Source of the DNA: Pseudomonadota bacterium
GTDB lineage: Bacteria > Desulfobacterota > Syntrophia > Syntrophales > UBA8958
DNA length: 47,860 bases
Assembly: GCA_030057915.1 (NCBI GenBank)
Contig: JASGUC010000032.1
Span: 1-47,860, forward strand
Direction of reading: 5' to 3'
A program made the translations under genes and the position numbers. Positions 7,282 to 15,701 of this stretch are shown one piece after another (positions within the stretch are counted from its first letter, which is position 1; each line of letters starts with the position of its first letter). The notes below the pieces were generated by a model, which saw only the letters and a program-made list of their open reading frames with translations, was not told where the DNA came from and did no database searches.

Positions 7282-8997
7282 ATGGCCGTCAAGAAGAAAC
7301 AGAAATTAGGGGAGATGCTGGTCGAGACCGGCTTTCTTACGGAGGAACAGCTCCGGCAGGCCCTGGGGGAACACAGGAAGGCCGGACTGAAGCTTGGCCA
7401 GTACTTGACCCGGCAGGGGATCGTCAACGAGAATCAGATTGTCGATATCTTGAGTCGGCAGCTCAAGATCGAGAAGTACCATCCGGAGGACTATCCCATC
7501 GATGTGGATCTGGCCCGTCTGATTCCGATCGAAACGGCCCAGAAATATCAGGCCGTGCCTCTGAGGAAAAAGGGCCGTCTGCTCACCGTGGCCATGACGG
7601 ATCCCCTTGACATCAACGCCCTGGATGCCATCGAGATTGCCGCCAACGCCGAGGTGGCGCCGGTGGTGTGCACGGAGCGGGAATTCAACCAGTTGGTGAA
7701 TGCCGTCTATGGCACGCAGTCCGGGGTTGGCAGCGTCCTGGAGACCATCGAGAGCGAAGCCCCGTTGGAAGTGGAAAAAGCGGCGGCGGATCAGGTGGCG
7801 GAGGATGTGCAGGTGGCGTCTCTCCAGGACATGGCCGGCGAGGCCCCGGTCGTCCGCCTGGTCAACTCCATCTTCGCCCAGGCGATTCGGGAGGGGGCAA
7901 GCGACGTCCACATCAGTCCCCAGCAGACCCGGCTCCAGGTCCGTTTCCGCATCGACGGCAAGCTCCATGAGGTCCCCTCGCCGCCGAAGGCCCTCTCCCT
8001 GTCCATCATCGCCCGGATGAAGATCCTGGCCAACATGGATATTACCGTTTCCCGGATCCCCCAGGACGGCCGTTTCACCCTGAGGATGGAGAGGCGGGAG
8101 ATCAATGTCCGGGTCTCCACCGTTCCCACCATCTATGGGGAGAACCTGGTCCTCCGTCTGCTGGACATGAGCGTGGGCATCTATTCCCTCGACAGCCTCG
8201 GGATGGTCGCGGAGGACCGGGAAAAGATCCAGACGATGAGCCGGAAGGCCTATGGCATGGTCTTGAGCACCGGACCGACGGGGAGCGGCAAGAGCACGAG
8301 CCTGTATTCCATCCTCAGCGAACTGGACAGCCCGGACACGAACATCGTCACCCTGGAAGATCCGGTGGAATACCGGATCGATACCATCCGGCAGATCCAG
8401 CTCAACCGCAAGGCGGGGATGACCTTTGCCAGCGGTCTTCGGGCCGTGCTCCGGCAGGACCCGGACATTATCATGGTGGGGGAGATCCGGGACTCCGAGA
8501 CGGCGGCCATCGCCATCCAGGCCGCTCAAACCGGGCATCGTCTCCTGAGCACCCTCCACACCAACGACGCGGCGGGGGCGATCACCCGTTTTATCGATAT
8601 GGGCATCGAACCCTTTCTCGTCGCCTCGGCACTGTTGGTCTCTTTTGCCCAGCGTTTGATGCGGACGGTCTGCCCTTACTGCACCCAGCCCTACCGCCCT
8701 CCGGAGGCGGCCCTGGCCGCCTGGGGGCTGGACAAGGTGGAGAACCCCAATTTTCAGCGGGGGGCGGGATGTTATCAATGCCGGAATACGGGCTACCGAG
8801 GACGAACGGGGATCTTCGAGGTCCTGGTGAACGACGAGACGATCCAGGAGATGATCCTGAAACGGAAATCCGCCCAGGAGATAACCCGGGCGGCCGTTTC
8901 GGCCGGGAAGCTCCGGACCCTTAAACAGGACGCCGCCGACAAGGCCCTCCGGGGGATCACCACCCTGGAGGAGGCCGCTTCCGCGGTCATGGTGTGA
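7282..8997 (+). CDS. mshE: MshE/GspE/PilB-type pilus extension ATPase with MshEN domain
   Basis: This 571-residue hexameric assembly ATPase drives pilin polymerisation. Residues 8-60 contain two copies of the MshEN c-di-GMP-binding motif pattern. The first is KLGEMLVETGFLTEEQL, continuing to His31; the second is KLGQYLTRQGIVNENQI, continuing to Gln60; five residues separate them, as in characterised MshEN proteins. The T2SSE domain has Walker A GPTGSGKST (about 330), an Asp box, Walker B DIIMVGEIRD, and the His box TGHRLLSTLHTNDA. A tetracysteine zinc site follows (CPYC and CYQC near 8680-8780). The gene lies between the MshM and MshG homologues, the MSHA order. Regulation by c-di-GMP is predicted from the motif and not proven. 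No strong ribosome site is visible before ATG 7282. Confidence 0.93.
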   Translation: MAVKKKQKLGEMLVETGFLTEEQLRQALGEHRKAGLKLGQYLTRQGIVNENQIVDILSRQLKIEKYHPEDYPIDVDLARLIPIETAQKYQAVPLRKKGRLLTVAMTDPLDINALDAIEIAANAEVAPVVCTEREFNQLVNAVYGTQSGVGSVLETIESEAPLEVEKAAADQVAEDVQVASLQDMAGEAPVVRLVNSIFAQAIREGASDVHISPQQTRLQVRFRIDGKLHEVPSPPKALSLSIIARMKILANMDITVSRIPQDGRFTLRMERREINVRVSTVPTIYGENLVLRLLDMSVGIYSLDSLGMVAEDREKIQTMSRKAYGMVLSTGPTGSGKSTSLYSILSELDSPDTNIVTLEDPVEYRIDTIRQIQLNRKAGMTFASGLRAVLRQDPDIIMVGEIRDSETAAIAIQAAQTGHRLLSTLHTNDAAGAITRFIDMGIEPFLVASALLVSFAQRLMRTVCPYCTQPYRPPEAALAAWGLDKVENPNFQRGAGCYQCRNTGYRGRTGIFEVLVNDETIQEMILKRKSAQEITRAAVSAGKLRTLKQDAADKALRGITTLEEAASAVMV

Positions 8998-9011
8998 GGA
9001 TGTGAGGATAT

Positions 9012-10235
9012 ATGGCGACTTTTTTCTATCGGGGCATCGATGAAAGCGGCGTGAAGGTCTCTGGAACCATGGAGGCGGACTCCCTGGAAATGGCGGAGAG
9101 CATCCTCCTGTCCCGGGGGTACATCCCCTCCCGGGTCGCGGCGGTGACGGCGGGCGGCGGGGGCGGTTCTTTCTGGAGCCGGATAAACGAGGCCCTCTCC
9201 AAGGTCAAGACCTCCGACCTGATCCTCTTCACGAAGCAGTTTCGCTCCATGATGCAGGCCGGGGTGCCCGTCCTGAGGCTTCTGCAGGTTCTGGAAAACC
9301 AGACCCAGAACAAGACCCTCCGGAAGGTGGTCCTGGAGGTGAGCGGCGACATCAGGGCCGGATCGACCCTTCATAATGCCATGAAGAAGCACCCGGCGAT
9401 CTTTTCTCCCCTCTACCTGAGCATGATCAACGCCGGCGAGGTCAGCGGCACCATCCCGGAAATCCTGGGACGCCTCACCGACATCATCGAGCACGAGGCA
9501 AAGATCAGGGAAGACATCAAGTCCGCTCTGCAGTATCCCTTCATCGTTCTGATTGCCCTGGGGATCGCCTTTTTCGTTCTCCTGACCATGGTGGTGCCCA
9601 AATTTGTGGTCATCTTCCAAAAGGCCGGGGTCGCCCTGCCCCTGCCGACGAAAATCTGCATGATACTCTACAGCGCCATTGCCAATTGGTGGCACCTCCT
9701 GCTGATCGTCGTCGTGGGGGTTGTCATTGGGCTGCGCTTCTATTTGAAAACGCCTCTGGGGCGCCTTACCCTCGATTCCCTGCTTCTTCGGCTTCCCCTG
9801 TTCGGGCCCCTGTTTCAGAAGGCCGCCATGTCCCGGTTCGCCAGCATCTTTGCCATCCTTCAGGCCAGCGGCGTACCGGTGATGCGGGCCATGGAGGTCC
9901 TCTCCGCGACGATCGGCAACAGCGCCATCTCCCGGGAATTCGACCGGGTCCGGGAGCGGGTCCAGGAAGGGCAGGGGATCGCCGGCCCCCTCGGCGCGGC
10001 GAAGCACTTTACCCCCATGGTGGTGGATATGGTAGCTATCGGGGAGGAATCGGGCAACATCGAGGACATGCTCCGTCAGATCTCCATCCACTACGACGAT
10101 GAGGTCGGCTACGCCGTCAAGCGCCTCTCCGATGCCATCGGCCCCATCCTCATGGTGGGCCTGGCGGGGGTGGTGGGGTTTTTCGCCATGGCCATCTTCA
10201 TGCCCATGTGGGATCTGACGAAAATGGCCAAATGA
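9012..10235 (+). CDS. mshG: MshG/GspF/PilC-type inner-membrane platform protein
   Basis: The protein has 407 residues with the two repeated T2SSF cytoplasmic domains. The first is LFTKQFRSMMQAGVPVLRLL to MINAGEVSGTIPEIL, the second is MSRFASIFAILQASGVPVM to VAIGEESGNIEDML. Membrane helices sit between them (YPFIVLIALGIAFFVLLTMVVP; LLIVVVGVVIGLRFYL) and at the C-terminus (ILMVGLAGVVGFFAMAIFMPMW). It transmits ATPase motion to the growing pilus. GAGG precedes ATG 9012. The stop codon overlaps a following ATG in an ATGATG context, where a now-broken small frame begins. Confidence 0.93.
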   Translation: MATFFYRGIDESGVKVSGTMEADSLEMAESILLSRGYIPSRVAAVTAGGGGGSFWSRINEALSKVKTSDLILFTKQFRSMMQAGVPVLRLLQVLENQTQNKTLRKVVLEVSGDIRAGSTLHNAMKKHPAIFSPLYLSMINAGEVSGTIPEILGRLTDIIEHEAKIREDIKSALQYPFIVLIALGIAFFVLLTMVVPKFVVIFQKAGVALPLPTKICMILYSAIANWWHLLLIVVVGVVIGLRFYLKTPLGRLTLDSLLLRLPLFGPLFQKAAMSRFASIFAILQASGVPVMRAMEVLSATIGNSAISREFDRVRERVQEGQGIAGPLGAAKHFTPMVVDMVAIGEESGNIEDMLRQISIHYDDEVGYAVKRLSDAIGPILMVGLAGVVGFFAMAIFMPMWDLTKMAK

Positions 10236-10525
10236 TGTGGGCGGCAATCCTTGCCTGGCGGGCGATGAAATAGGCCCGGGATCAAAGGATCGACGAGACG
10301 GAATCTATCGTCTGGCTGGGCCTCGCGGCGGAACTCCTCGGCATCGATGCCACCAGAATCCTCTTGCATCGCGTCAAAAAAAGATATAACATCGATGCCC
10401 AAGTCGATGAATTCGTAAAGAGTCATGAGGGAGACGACGAGGCAGGAGGCCCCCGGGGCAAGGCGTGCGAATCCCGAGGAACGAGGCGCTTGGGCGTACG
10501 CCGCGGTGACGAGGGATGAGGCGCT
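10232..10525 (+). pseudogene. Small broken reading frame after mshG (in-frame amber codon)
   Basis: A frame starts at ATG 10232, overlapping the mshG stop, and reads MMWAAILAWRAMK before a TAG at 10271. The same frame then stays open to a TGA at 10523. It contains a protein-like stretch (ETESIVWLGLAAELLGIDAT, then LLHRVKKRYNIDAQ) before entering a dispersed repeat near 10460. There is no alternative start between the amber codon and that stretch. The most economical reading is a decayed, translationally coupled small gene of unknown function. Chance openness in GC-rich DNA cannot be excluded. Confidence 0.4.
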
Positions 10526-10543
10526 TCCGCCGCCTATGGACTT
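10460..10543 (+). repeat. Dispersed hairpin repeat (GTACGCC family), copy 1
   Basis: The segment closely matches 20330-20418. It shares AATCCCGAGGAA, GAGGCG, GTACGCCGCGGTGACGAGG and GCCGC-TATGGAC blocks. In the second copy the centre forms a clear hairpin (GGCGTAC paired with GTACGCC); here that arm is partly altered. The expected right end (TTACGATGTCGTCA) appears only at 10672, after another repeat, so this copy looks interrupted. Confidence 0.7.
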
Positions 10544-10560
10544 CCAAGTAAGTCGCACGT

Positions 10561-10675
10561 AACTAATTGGATTCTTTAGATACGTTTTTGTCAGTTTCGG
10601 GCCGGCTTCATGGCGCGGACGCGACCTGCTTCTTTTATACAGGCCCGGCAGTCGGCGGGTTGGGGCGCTCTTTAC
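10561..10675 (+). repeat. Dispersed repeat of about 115 bp, copy 1
   Basis: This segment aligns over its full length with 21684-21801 in the same orientation. Shared blocks include AATTGGATTCTTTAGAT, GGGCCGG, TTCATGGCGCGGAC, TGCTTCTTT and AGGCCCG. Identity by eye is roughly 80 percent with one or two indels. It carries no reading frame of note. Both copies lie in front of prepilin genes. Confidence 0.75.
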
Positions 10676-10821
10676 GATGTCGTCAGGGTAAAAAAGGTAC
10701 AAAATTCGCGGCGCCGGCGGCAAATTGTGGTTAGTGTCGGACGGGAACCGGGGATTCGTCATTTCCATATCCGGATCCAGTCGATTTCGTTCGAGAGAGA
10801 TTTGCCCTTATCCGTGGCGCA

Positions 10822-10836
10822 TGGAACGGATCTTGC
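10822..10836 (+). promoter_or_regulatory. Sigma-54 (-24/-12) promoter for the major prepilin
   Basis: TGGAAC, five bases, then TTGC matches the RpoN consensus TGGCAC-N5-TTGC with one mismatch and the exact GG-to-GC spacing. It lies 185 bases upstream of the prepilin start. Major pilin genes are often transcribed by sigma-54 with an NtrC-family activator such as PilR. No activator site was identified here. Confidence 0.8.
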
Positions 10837-11020
10837 GTAATAATTTTGTGGATTGAACATGGAAGGACAAACAAGCATTCGGCGGGAGGAGGTGAGGGGG
10901 ATTCGAGTTTCAGGACGGGGGTGGTTCCGGACATTCCGCGGGGATGGAGGTCGGGACCGAGGACAATCGATGAAATGACACACATATCGCTTTACGACAA
11001 AACAATGGAGGAGGTTTGAC

Positions 11021-11395
11021 ATGTTGAGGAATCAGAAAGGTTTTACCTTGATCGAAATCATCGCCGTCCTGGTGATTCTCGGCATCCTGGCGGCGGTGGC
11101 GATCCCCAAGTATATGGATATGCAGGGGGAGGCCCGGGCCAAGGCCCTGGAGGGGGCCAAGGCCGCATTGATGTCCTCCGCGACCATGGATTACTCGAAG
11201 GGACTGCTGAACGGGGCATATACCGCAAGCAATGGGCCGGCTGCCAATACGGGCGTGGTTGTTGGGGATTATACAGGCAGTTGGACCCAGGCCAGCAGCG
11301 GCTCGGTAACAGTTACGGTCACCAACGGACCTACTAACTGGGATCAGGATCTCCCTACAGGGACAAATAAGTCAAAAGCGTTTAGACTCTATTGA
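11021..11395 (+). CDS. Major type IV prepilin, MshA-like
   Basis: The 124-residue prepilin has a 7-residue leader ending in glycine, then the class III N-terminus FTLIEIIAVLVILGILAAVAIPKY with the conserved Glu at +5. The leader cut is between Gly7 and Phe8. After the hydrophobic helix comes a short globular domain rich in Ser, Thr, Gly and Asn, ending in KAFRLY. It has no cysteine, so it lacks the disulfide-bounded D-region of many pilins. A strong GGAGGAGG ribosome site, a dedicated sigma-54 promoter and a downstream terminator mark it as a highly expressed single gene, as expected for the main subunit. Confidence 0.9.
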   Translation: MLRNQKGFTLIEIIAVLVILGILAAVAIPKYMDMQGEARAKALEGAKAALMSSATMDYSKGLLNGAYTASNGPAANTGVVVGDYTGSWTQASSGSVTVTVTNGPTNWDQDLPTGTNKSKAFRLY

Positions 11396-11479
11396 GACAC
11401 CTTTTTTGATCCGTGCGGCGAGCGGTTTTGCGACGCCCATTTTCAGGACCACTGGAAGCGACCGTCTTTACGGGAAGAA

Positions 11480-11512
11480 GATAGCCAATGCCCGGGGCAT
11501 TGGCTATCTTTG
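11480..11512 (+). terminator. Hairpin terminator after the major prepilin
   Basis: GATAGCCAATGCCC (11480-11493) pairs perfectly with GGGCATTGGCTATC (11495-11508), followed by a short T-rich tail TTTGCTT. The stem is very strong but the U-tract is brief. It would separate the prepilin transcript from the membrane-protein gene downstream. Confidence 0.7.
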
Positions 11513-11592
11513 CTTGCGCCTCGATCTGCCCGATTGAAGATTGACCGTCTTCTGTCGTCGGCCCCGTCGCTTGCGATCTTCAGGACCATTTG

Positions 11593-13047
11593 ATGACTTC
11601 GGACCGGATTCCACCGCCCCGACAACGCCTCCTCCGTTCGCTTGTCCTCCTGCTGTGCCTGGGGGTCCTTGGATGGACCGGGCTCCGGGTAGCGGGGCAG
11701 GGATTTCACCCCCGGGACGATGCCCTGCGCCATGTGGCCAAGGTGGTCTCCGGGAAGCCCTGGACGGAAATCCTGGTGGTCCGCCCGGAGATCTCCATGG
11801 ACAGTCATCCGGGCTGGCACGCCCTTCTCGGGGCCGTCCGGTCCGTCACGAAGGCGGATAAACAGAGTCTTCTCAACTTTTCCGTGCTGTTTCTCTTTTT
11901 CGCCTTCACCATGCCGCCGGTCTTCTATCTCCGCCGGGGCGAGGCCTGGATCGCCGCCCTGGCCTTGTCGGCCGTCGTCTCTTTCGGGCCGGTCTGCCGC
12001 CTCTTCTTTGGCCGCCCTTATATCGCCAGCATGATCCTGATCCTGCTGTTCTGTTTCTTGTGGGAGAGGATCGAGGAAAAAAAACGACCCGGGAACGAAC
12101 TGGCGGCCCTGGCCGTCGCCGCGGCCCTGGCCGCCTGGATCCACGGGACCTGGTATCTTTTCACCCTGCCGCTTTTGGCCCTGGCCCTGGCCCGGCGGTG
12201 GCGGGCCCTGGCCCTTGTGGCGGGGGCGGTGGGGGTGGGCGTTGTGGTGGGGGCGGCGCTTACCGGCAGCCCCCTTGTCTTTTTGCACCAGATGCTCTTT
12301 CATGCCCTGGAATCCCTGGGCAAAAAGGATTTTGCCCATCAACTGGTCGGCGAGTTCCAGCCCTTTGCCGGGGAGGCGCCGGCCCTGTTCCTGGCGGGGG
12401 GCCTGCTCCTGTGGCGTCGGGCCCGGGGGGCCTGGGAGATGCGGGTGGTTGACAATCCGGTATTTTACCTGGCGGTTGTCGGTTGGATCATGGGCTTTTT
12501 CACCCTCCGGTTCTGGACGGACTGGGGGTGGCCGGCCCTGGCCTTTTGGGTGGCCGGTGAAATTCAGGCCGTATTGGAGGCATATACCGATGTCTTCAGC
12601 ATCCGGCGACTCTTCCTGGCGGGGGTATTCTGCCTCGTCCTGCTGCTCGCCACGACCAATGACCGGGACAGCAGGTGGTCCGGCGGGGCGGCGGTCTGGC
12701 CGGATATGGAAAAGGCGACGCACCGCCCCTGGCTCCCCGAGCCGGGGGGCATCCTCTACAATGACAACATGGACTTGTTCTACCAGGTGTTCTATCAAAA
12801 TCCCCAGGGTCCCTGGCGGTATGCCCTGGGTTTCGAGCCGATTTGGATGACCGCGGAGAACCTGAAGGCGTATCGCCGCATGCAGCTTACCCGGGGCAAG
12901 GACGAAAGCTACCGCCCCTGGGTGGAGAAGATGACCAAAAGAGACCGGATGATCCTGATCCGTCACCGGAAGCCGGAAATCGCCGGCCTGGAATGGCACG
13001 AGATCACGCCCACGGTATGGAGCGGCAAGGTGTCGGAGGTAAAGTGA
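11593..13047 (+). CDS. Polytopic membrane protein, possible GT-C-type glycosyltransferase
   Basis: The protein has about 484 residues with roughly nine hydrophobic segments, for example LLRSLVLLLCLGVLGWTGL, VLFLFFAFTMPPVFYL and ALALVAGAVGVGVVVGAAL. An early DDALRH motif after the first helix and SHPGWHALL resemble the acidic first loop of GT-C fold lipid-linked sugar transferases. The identity is not certain. CAGGA precedes ATG 11593 at good spacing. Two sugar transferase genes follow on the same strand, suggesting a joint role in modifying pilin or a surface glycan. This is inferred from context only. Confidence 0.6.
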   Translation: MTSDRIPPPRQRLLRSLVLLLCLGVLGWTGLRVAGQGFHPRDDALRHVAKVVSGKPWTEILVVRPEISMDSHPGWHALLGAVRSVTKADKQSLLNFSVLFLFFAFTMPPVFYLRRGEAWIAALALSAVVSFGPVCRLFFGRPYIASMILILLFCFLWERIEEKKRPGNELAALAVAAALAAWIHGTWYLFTLPLLALALARRWRALALVAGAVGVGVVVGAALTGSPLVFLHQMLFHALESLGKKDFAHQLVGEFQPFAGEAPALFLAGGLLLWRRARGAWEMRVVDNPVFYLAVVGWIMGFFTLRFWTDWGWPALAFWVAGEIQAVLEAYTDVFSIRRLFLAGVFCLVLLLATTNDRDSRWSGGAAVWPDMEKATHRPWLPEPGGILYNDNMDLFYQVFYQNPQGPWRYALGFEPIWMTAENLKAYRRMQLTRGKDESYRPWVEKMTKRDRMILIRHRKPEIAGLEWHEITPTVWSGKVSEVK

Positions 13048-13183
13048 GAGGGCGGGGAACGCTTCTTTCCCTTCAACGCCACGCGGACCTCCGGAGCCGC
13101 CATGGCGCCGCCAAATCCACGCGCTCCATGGCGGGAGAAAGGGTTCGGCCCCCGCAGTCGAACACACGGGAACGAATTTGCAA

Positions 13184-13900
13184 ATGAAGCTCTCGGTTTT
13201 GATCCCCTGCTACAATGAAGCGGCCACCATAGAGAGGGTGATCGACACGGTACTCCAGGCCCCCGTCCCGGACAAGGAGATCATAGTGGTGGACGATCAT
13301 TCCACCGACGGGACCCGGGAGATTCTCCGGGAACGGATCGAACCCCGCATCGCCCGGGTCGTCTATCATCCGGTCAACAAGGGCAAGGGAGCGGCCCTGC
13401 GGTCCGCCCTCCGGGAGGCGACGGGGGACATCGTCATTGTTCAGGATGCGGACCTGGAGTATGACCCCCAGGAGTACCCGAAGCTCATCGGCCCGATTCT
13501 GGAGAACAAGGCGGATGTGGTTTACGGCTCCCGGTTTGTCGGCAGCGGACCCCACCGGGTGGTCTATTTCTGGCATCGCGTGGGCAACGGGATTTTGACT
13601 CTTTTCTCCAATATGCTGACCAACCTGAACCTCACGGACATGGAGACCTGCTACAAGGCCTTTCGGCGCGAACTCCTCCAGTCCTTGGTCATCGAAGAGG
13701 ACCGGTTTGGCTTCGAGCCGGAAATAACGGCGAAGATCGCCCGCAAGAAGGCACGGATCTACGAGGTGGGGATCTCGTATTACGGCCGCACCTACGAAGA
13801 GGGAAAGAAGATCAGATGGACGGACGGCCTCTGGGCTCTCTGGTGCATCCTGAAATACAACCATATTTTTTCCCGCTCCCATGACGGCCCTCATGACTGA
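13184..13900 (+). CDS. Family 2 glycosyltransferase, polyprenyl-phosphate mannosyltransferase (DPM1)-like
   Basis: The protein has 238 residues and a GT-A fold. It shows LSVLIPCYNEAATIERVI, the nucleotide-sugar site IIVVDDHSTDGT, the metal-binding VQDADLEYDP, and MYGSRF-like VVYGSRFVGSG. The end matches the DPM1/DPG synthase type (DMETCYKAFRRELL, FGFEPEITAKIARK, ISYYGRTYEEGKKI). These enzymes charge a polyprenyl phosphate with a sugar on the cytoplasmic face. No C-terminal membrane helices are present, so it is soluble or peripheral. It overlaps the next gene by 20 bases, whose product is a likely user of polyprenyl-linked sugar. ATG 13184 is preferred to TTG 13178. Confidence 0.88.
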   Translation: MKLSVLIPCYNEAATIERVIDTVLQAPVPDKEIIVVDDHSTDGTREILRERIEPRIARVVYHPVNKGKGAALRSALREATGDIVIVQDADLEYDPQEYPKLIGPILENKADVVYGSRFVGSGPHRVVYFWHRVGNGILTLFSNMLTNLNLTDMETCYKAFRRELLQSLVIEEDRFGFEPEITAKIARKKARIYEVGISYYGRTYEEGKKIRWTDGLWALWCILKYNHIFSRSHDGPHD

Positions 13901-15677
13901 AATGCCTGATCCCCCGAAGAGCCCGCCCACGACGGATTCCAGGCAAGATTTTCGTCCCACCACGGGTTCCAGCCAAGGTGCGCGTCTGCCAACGGATCCG
14001 GGGCAAGATGAACCGTCCGCGGCGGCTTCCCAACAAGGTGACGGGAGGGAGACCGGCGGTCTTCAGGATATTTGCCGACGACTGACCCCGATCCGGGACC
14101 GGGGGCGTCTTTGGGTGTTGCTTTTCTTTGCCGCCTACCTTGCCCTTGGTTTGTCCATTTACCGGGACTATGGCATTTCCTGGGACGAGCCGACGCATCG
14201 CGAGATCGCCAGCGTGACGGCGAAATATCTGGCGGCGCTCTTCCTTCCGGAGGTTCAGATTCGGGAATTCGCCCATACGCCCCCCCTGGGGGAATATGGG
14301 GCGAATCAGTATGGCGTGGTCTTCGATTTGCCCATGTATGCGGCGGATCTTCTTTTAGGCTATAACGGGTCCATGGCGGAGGCCTTCTACCTGCGCCACC
14401 TCTGCACCTTCCTGTTGTTTTACGGGAGCGTCATTTTCTTCTATTCGATCGTTCGGAGACGGTTTGCCAGTCGCGCCCTGGGTCTGGGGGCGTGTCTGTT
14501 TCTGATCCTCAGCCCCCGGATCTTTGCCGATTCCTTCTATGGCAAGGATGTCGTGTTTCTGTCCCTGTTCATAATCGCCATCTATTTCTTTCTGCGGTAT
14601 CTGAATCGAACCACCGTCGTCAATGCCCTGCTGTTTGCCCTGGCCACGGCCCTGGTGGTGGATCAGCGCATAACCGGGGTTTTTATCCCGGCCCTGGCGG
14701 TGTTCATGACGGCAATCGAGTTCCTCGATGGGTCCCGGCGGCCTCAAAATCCGGCCCGGCTGCTGGGACCCCTGCTGGTCTATCTTGTCGCCACCGCCCT
14801 TTTCATCCTCCTGTTCTGGCCTTACCTGTGGGAAAATCCGGTCGGAAATTTCCTGGCCTCTTTTTCGGGGATGAACAGATTTCCGATTGTCTATCCCGTT
14901 CTCTATCTGGGCCGTTTCATCAAATCCACGGAAGTGCCCTGGCATTACATCCCCCTGTGGATCCTCATCACGACGCCATTGATATACACCTTTTTTTTCC
15001 TCCTTGGGGCCATCCGCATCGTCGTAAACGGCGTCAAGAATGGCCGGTTTCTCTATGGGAACGAGGCGGAGCGGGAGGATTTCTTATTTCTCCTCCTCTT
15101 CCTCGCCCCCCTGACGGCGGTCATTGTCCTCAACTCCGCCCTCTACGACGGGTGGCGCCACCTATACTTCCTCTATGCCCCCTTTCTCCTGGTGGCAATG
15201 ACGGGGGCGGGATGGCTCAAGGGGCTTTTGACCGGACCCCTGTCCCGGCGGGAGCGCCATGCCGCCGCCTTCATCGTGATCGTCATCGTGATTTCCCTCA
15301 TTAACACCGCCTCCTGGATGATTCGCCATCATCCCTTCCAGAACGTCTATTTCAATATCCTGGCGGGGAGCCATGCGGGGGAGAACTTCGAACTGGATTA
15401 CTGGGGGCTGTCTTTCCGCCGGGGTCTGGAGTTCATCGTCAAGAACGATCCGCGACCTCGGATCGGCCTGACCGCCAACGTGCCGGCGCCACTGATCAAC
15501 AATGCCGTTTTTCTCGACCCCCGGGACTTGAGGAGATTGAAGCTGGTCCCCCAGGTGGAGGCGGATTACTTTCTGACCAACTACCGTTGGCATCCGGGGC
15601 CTTATAAATTGTCGAACGAGGTTTATTCGATCACCGTGGGGGGCGGCAAAATCTTTTCCGTATTCAAGTTGCGCTGA
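13881..15677 (+). CDS. GT-C/PMT (GT39)-like membrane glycosyltransferase
   Basis: The protein has 598 residues. A hydrophilic, low-complexity N-terminal tail of about 70 residues precedes around ten membrane helices. The first periplasmic loop has SIYRDYGISWDEPTHREI, with the acidic pair placed as in GT39/ArnT-type enzymes that use polyprenyl-phosphate sugars. Helices include FASRALGLGACLFLILSPRIF and AAFIVIVIVISLINTASW. It probably transfers the sugar made available by the upstream DPM1-like enzyme to protein or lipid in the periplasm. The acceptor could be pilin, given the location, but this is inference. The start overlaps the upstream gene; ATG 13893 is an alternative. Confidence 0.75.
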   Translation: MTALMTEMPDPPKSPPTTDSRQDFRPTTGSSQGARLPTDPGQDEPSAAASQQGDGRETGGLQDICRRLTPIRDRGRLWVLLFFAAYLALGLSIYRDYGISWDEPTHREIASVTAKYLAALFLPEVQIREFAHTPPLGEYGANQYGVVFDLPMYAADLLLGYNGSMAEAFYLRHLCTFLLFYGSVIFFYSIVRRRFASRALGLGACLFLILSPRIFADSFYGKDVVFLSLFIIAIYFFLRYLNRTTVVNALLFALATALVVDQRITGVFIPALAVFMTAIEFLDGSRRPQNPARLLGPLLVYLVATALFILLFWPYLWENPVGNFLASFSGMNRFPIVYPVLYLGRFIKSTEVPWHYIPLWILITTPLIYTFFFLLGAIRIVVNGVKNGRFLYGNEAEREDFLFLLLFLAPLTAVIVLNSALYDGWRHLYFLYAPFLLVAMTGAGWLKGLLTGPLSRRERHAAAFIVIVIVISLINTASWMIRHHPFQNVYFNILAGSHAGENFELDYWGLSFRRGLEFIVKNDPRPRIGLTANVPAPLINNAVFLDPRDLRRLKLVPQVEADYFLTNYRWHPGPYKLSNEVYSITVGGGKIFSVFKLR

Positions 15678-15701
15678 CATCCTCATGACGGCAGGCCGTT
15701 T

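Larger units (their letters stand above)
10236..11020. other. 785-base intergenic region between mshG and the major prepilin
   Basis: No intact gene is visible. In order, the region holds the broken small frame, a GTACGCC-type dispersed repeat (from 10460), a second dispersed repeat of about 115 bp (10561-10675) that seems to interrupt the first, a sigma-54 promoter at 10822, and a leader of about 170 bases. That leader ends in the strong ribosome site GGAGGAGG just before ATG 11021. Confidence 0.8.

Noticed and set aside
10271..10273. TAG codon read through as pyrrolysine or by suppression
   Set aside because: Nothing near the codon supports recoding, the frame has no recognised homologue, and the surroundings are decaying repeat DNA.
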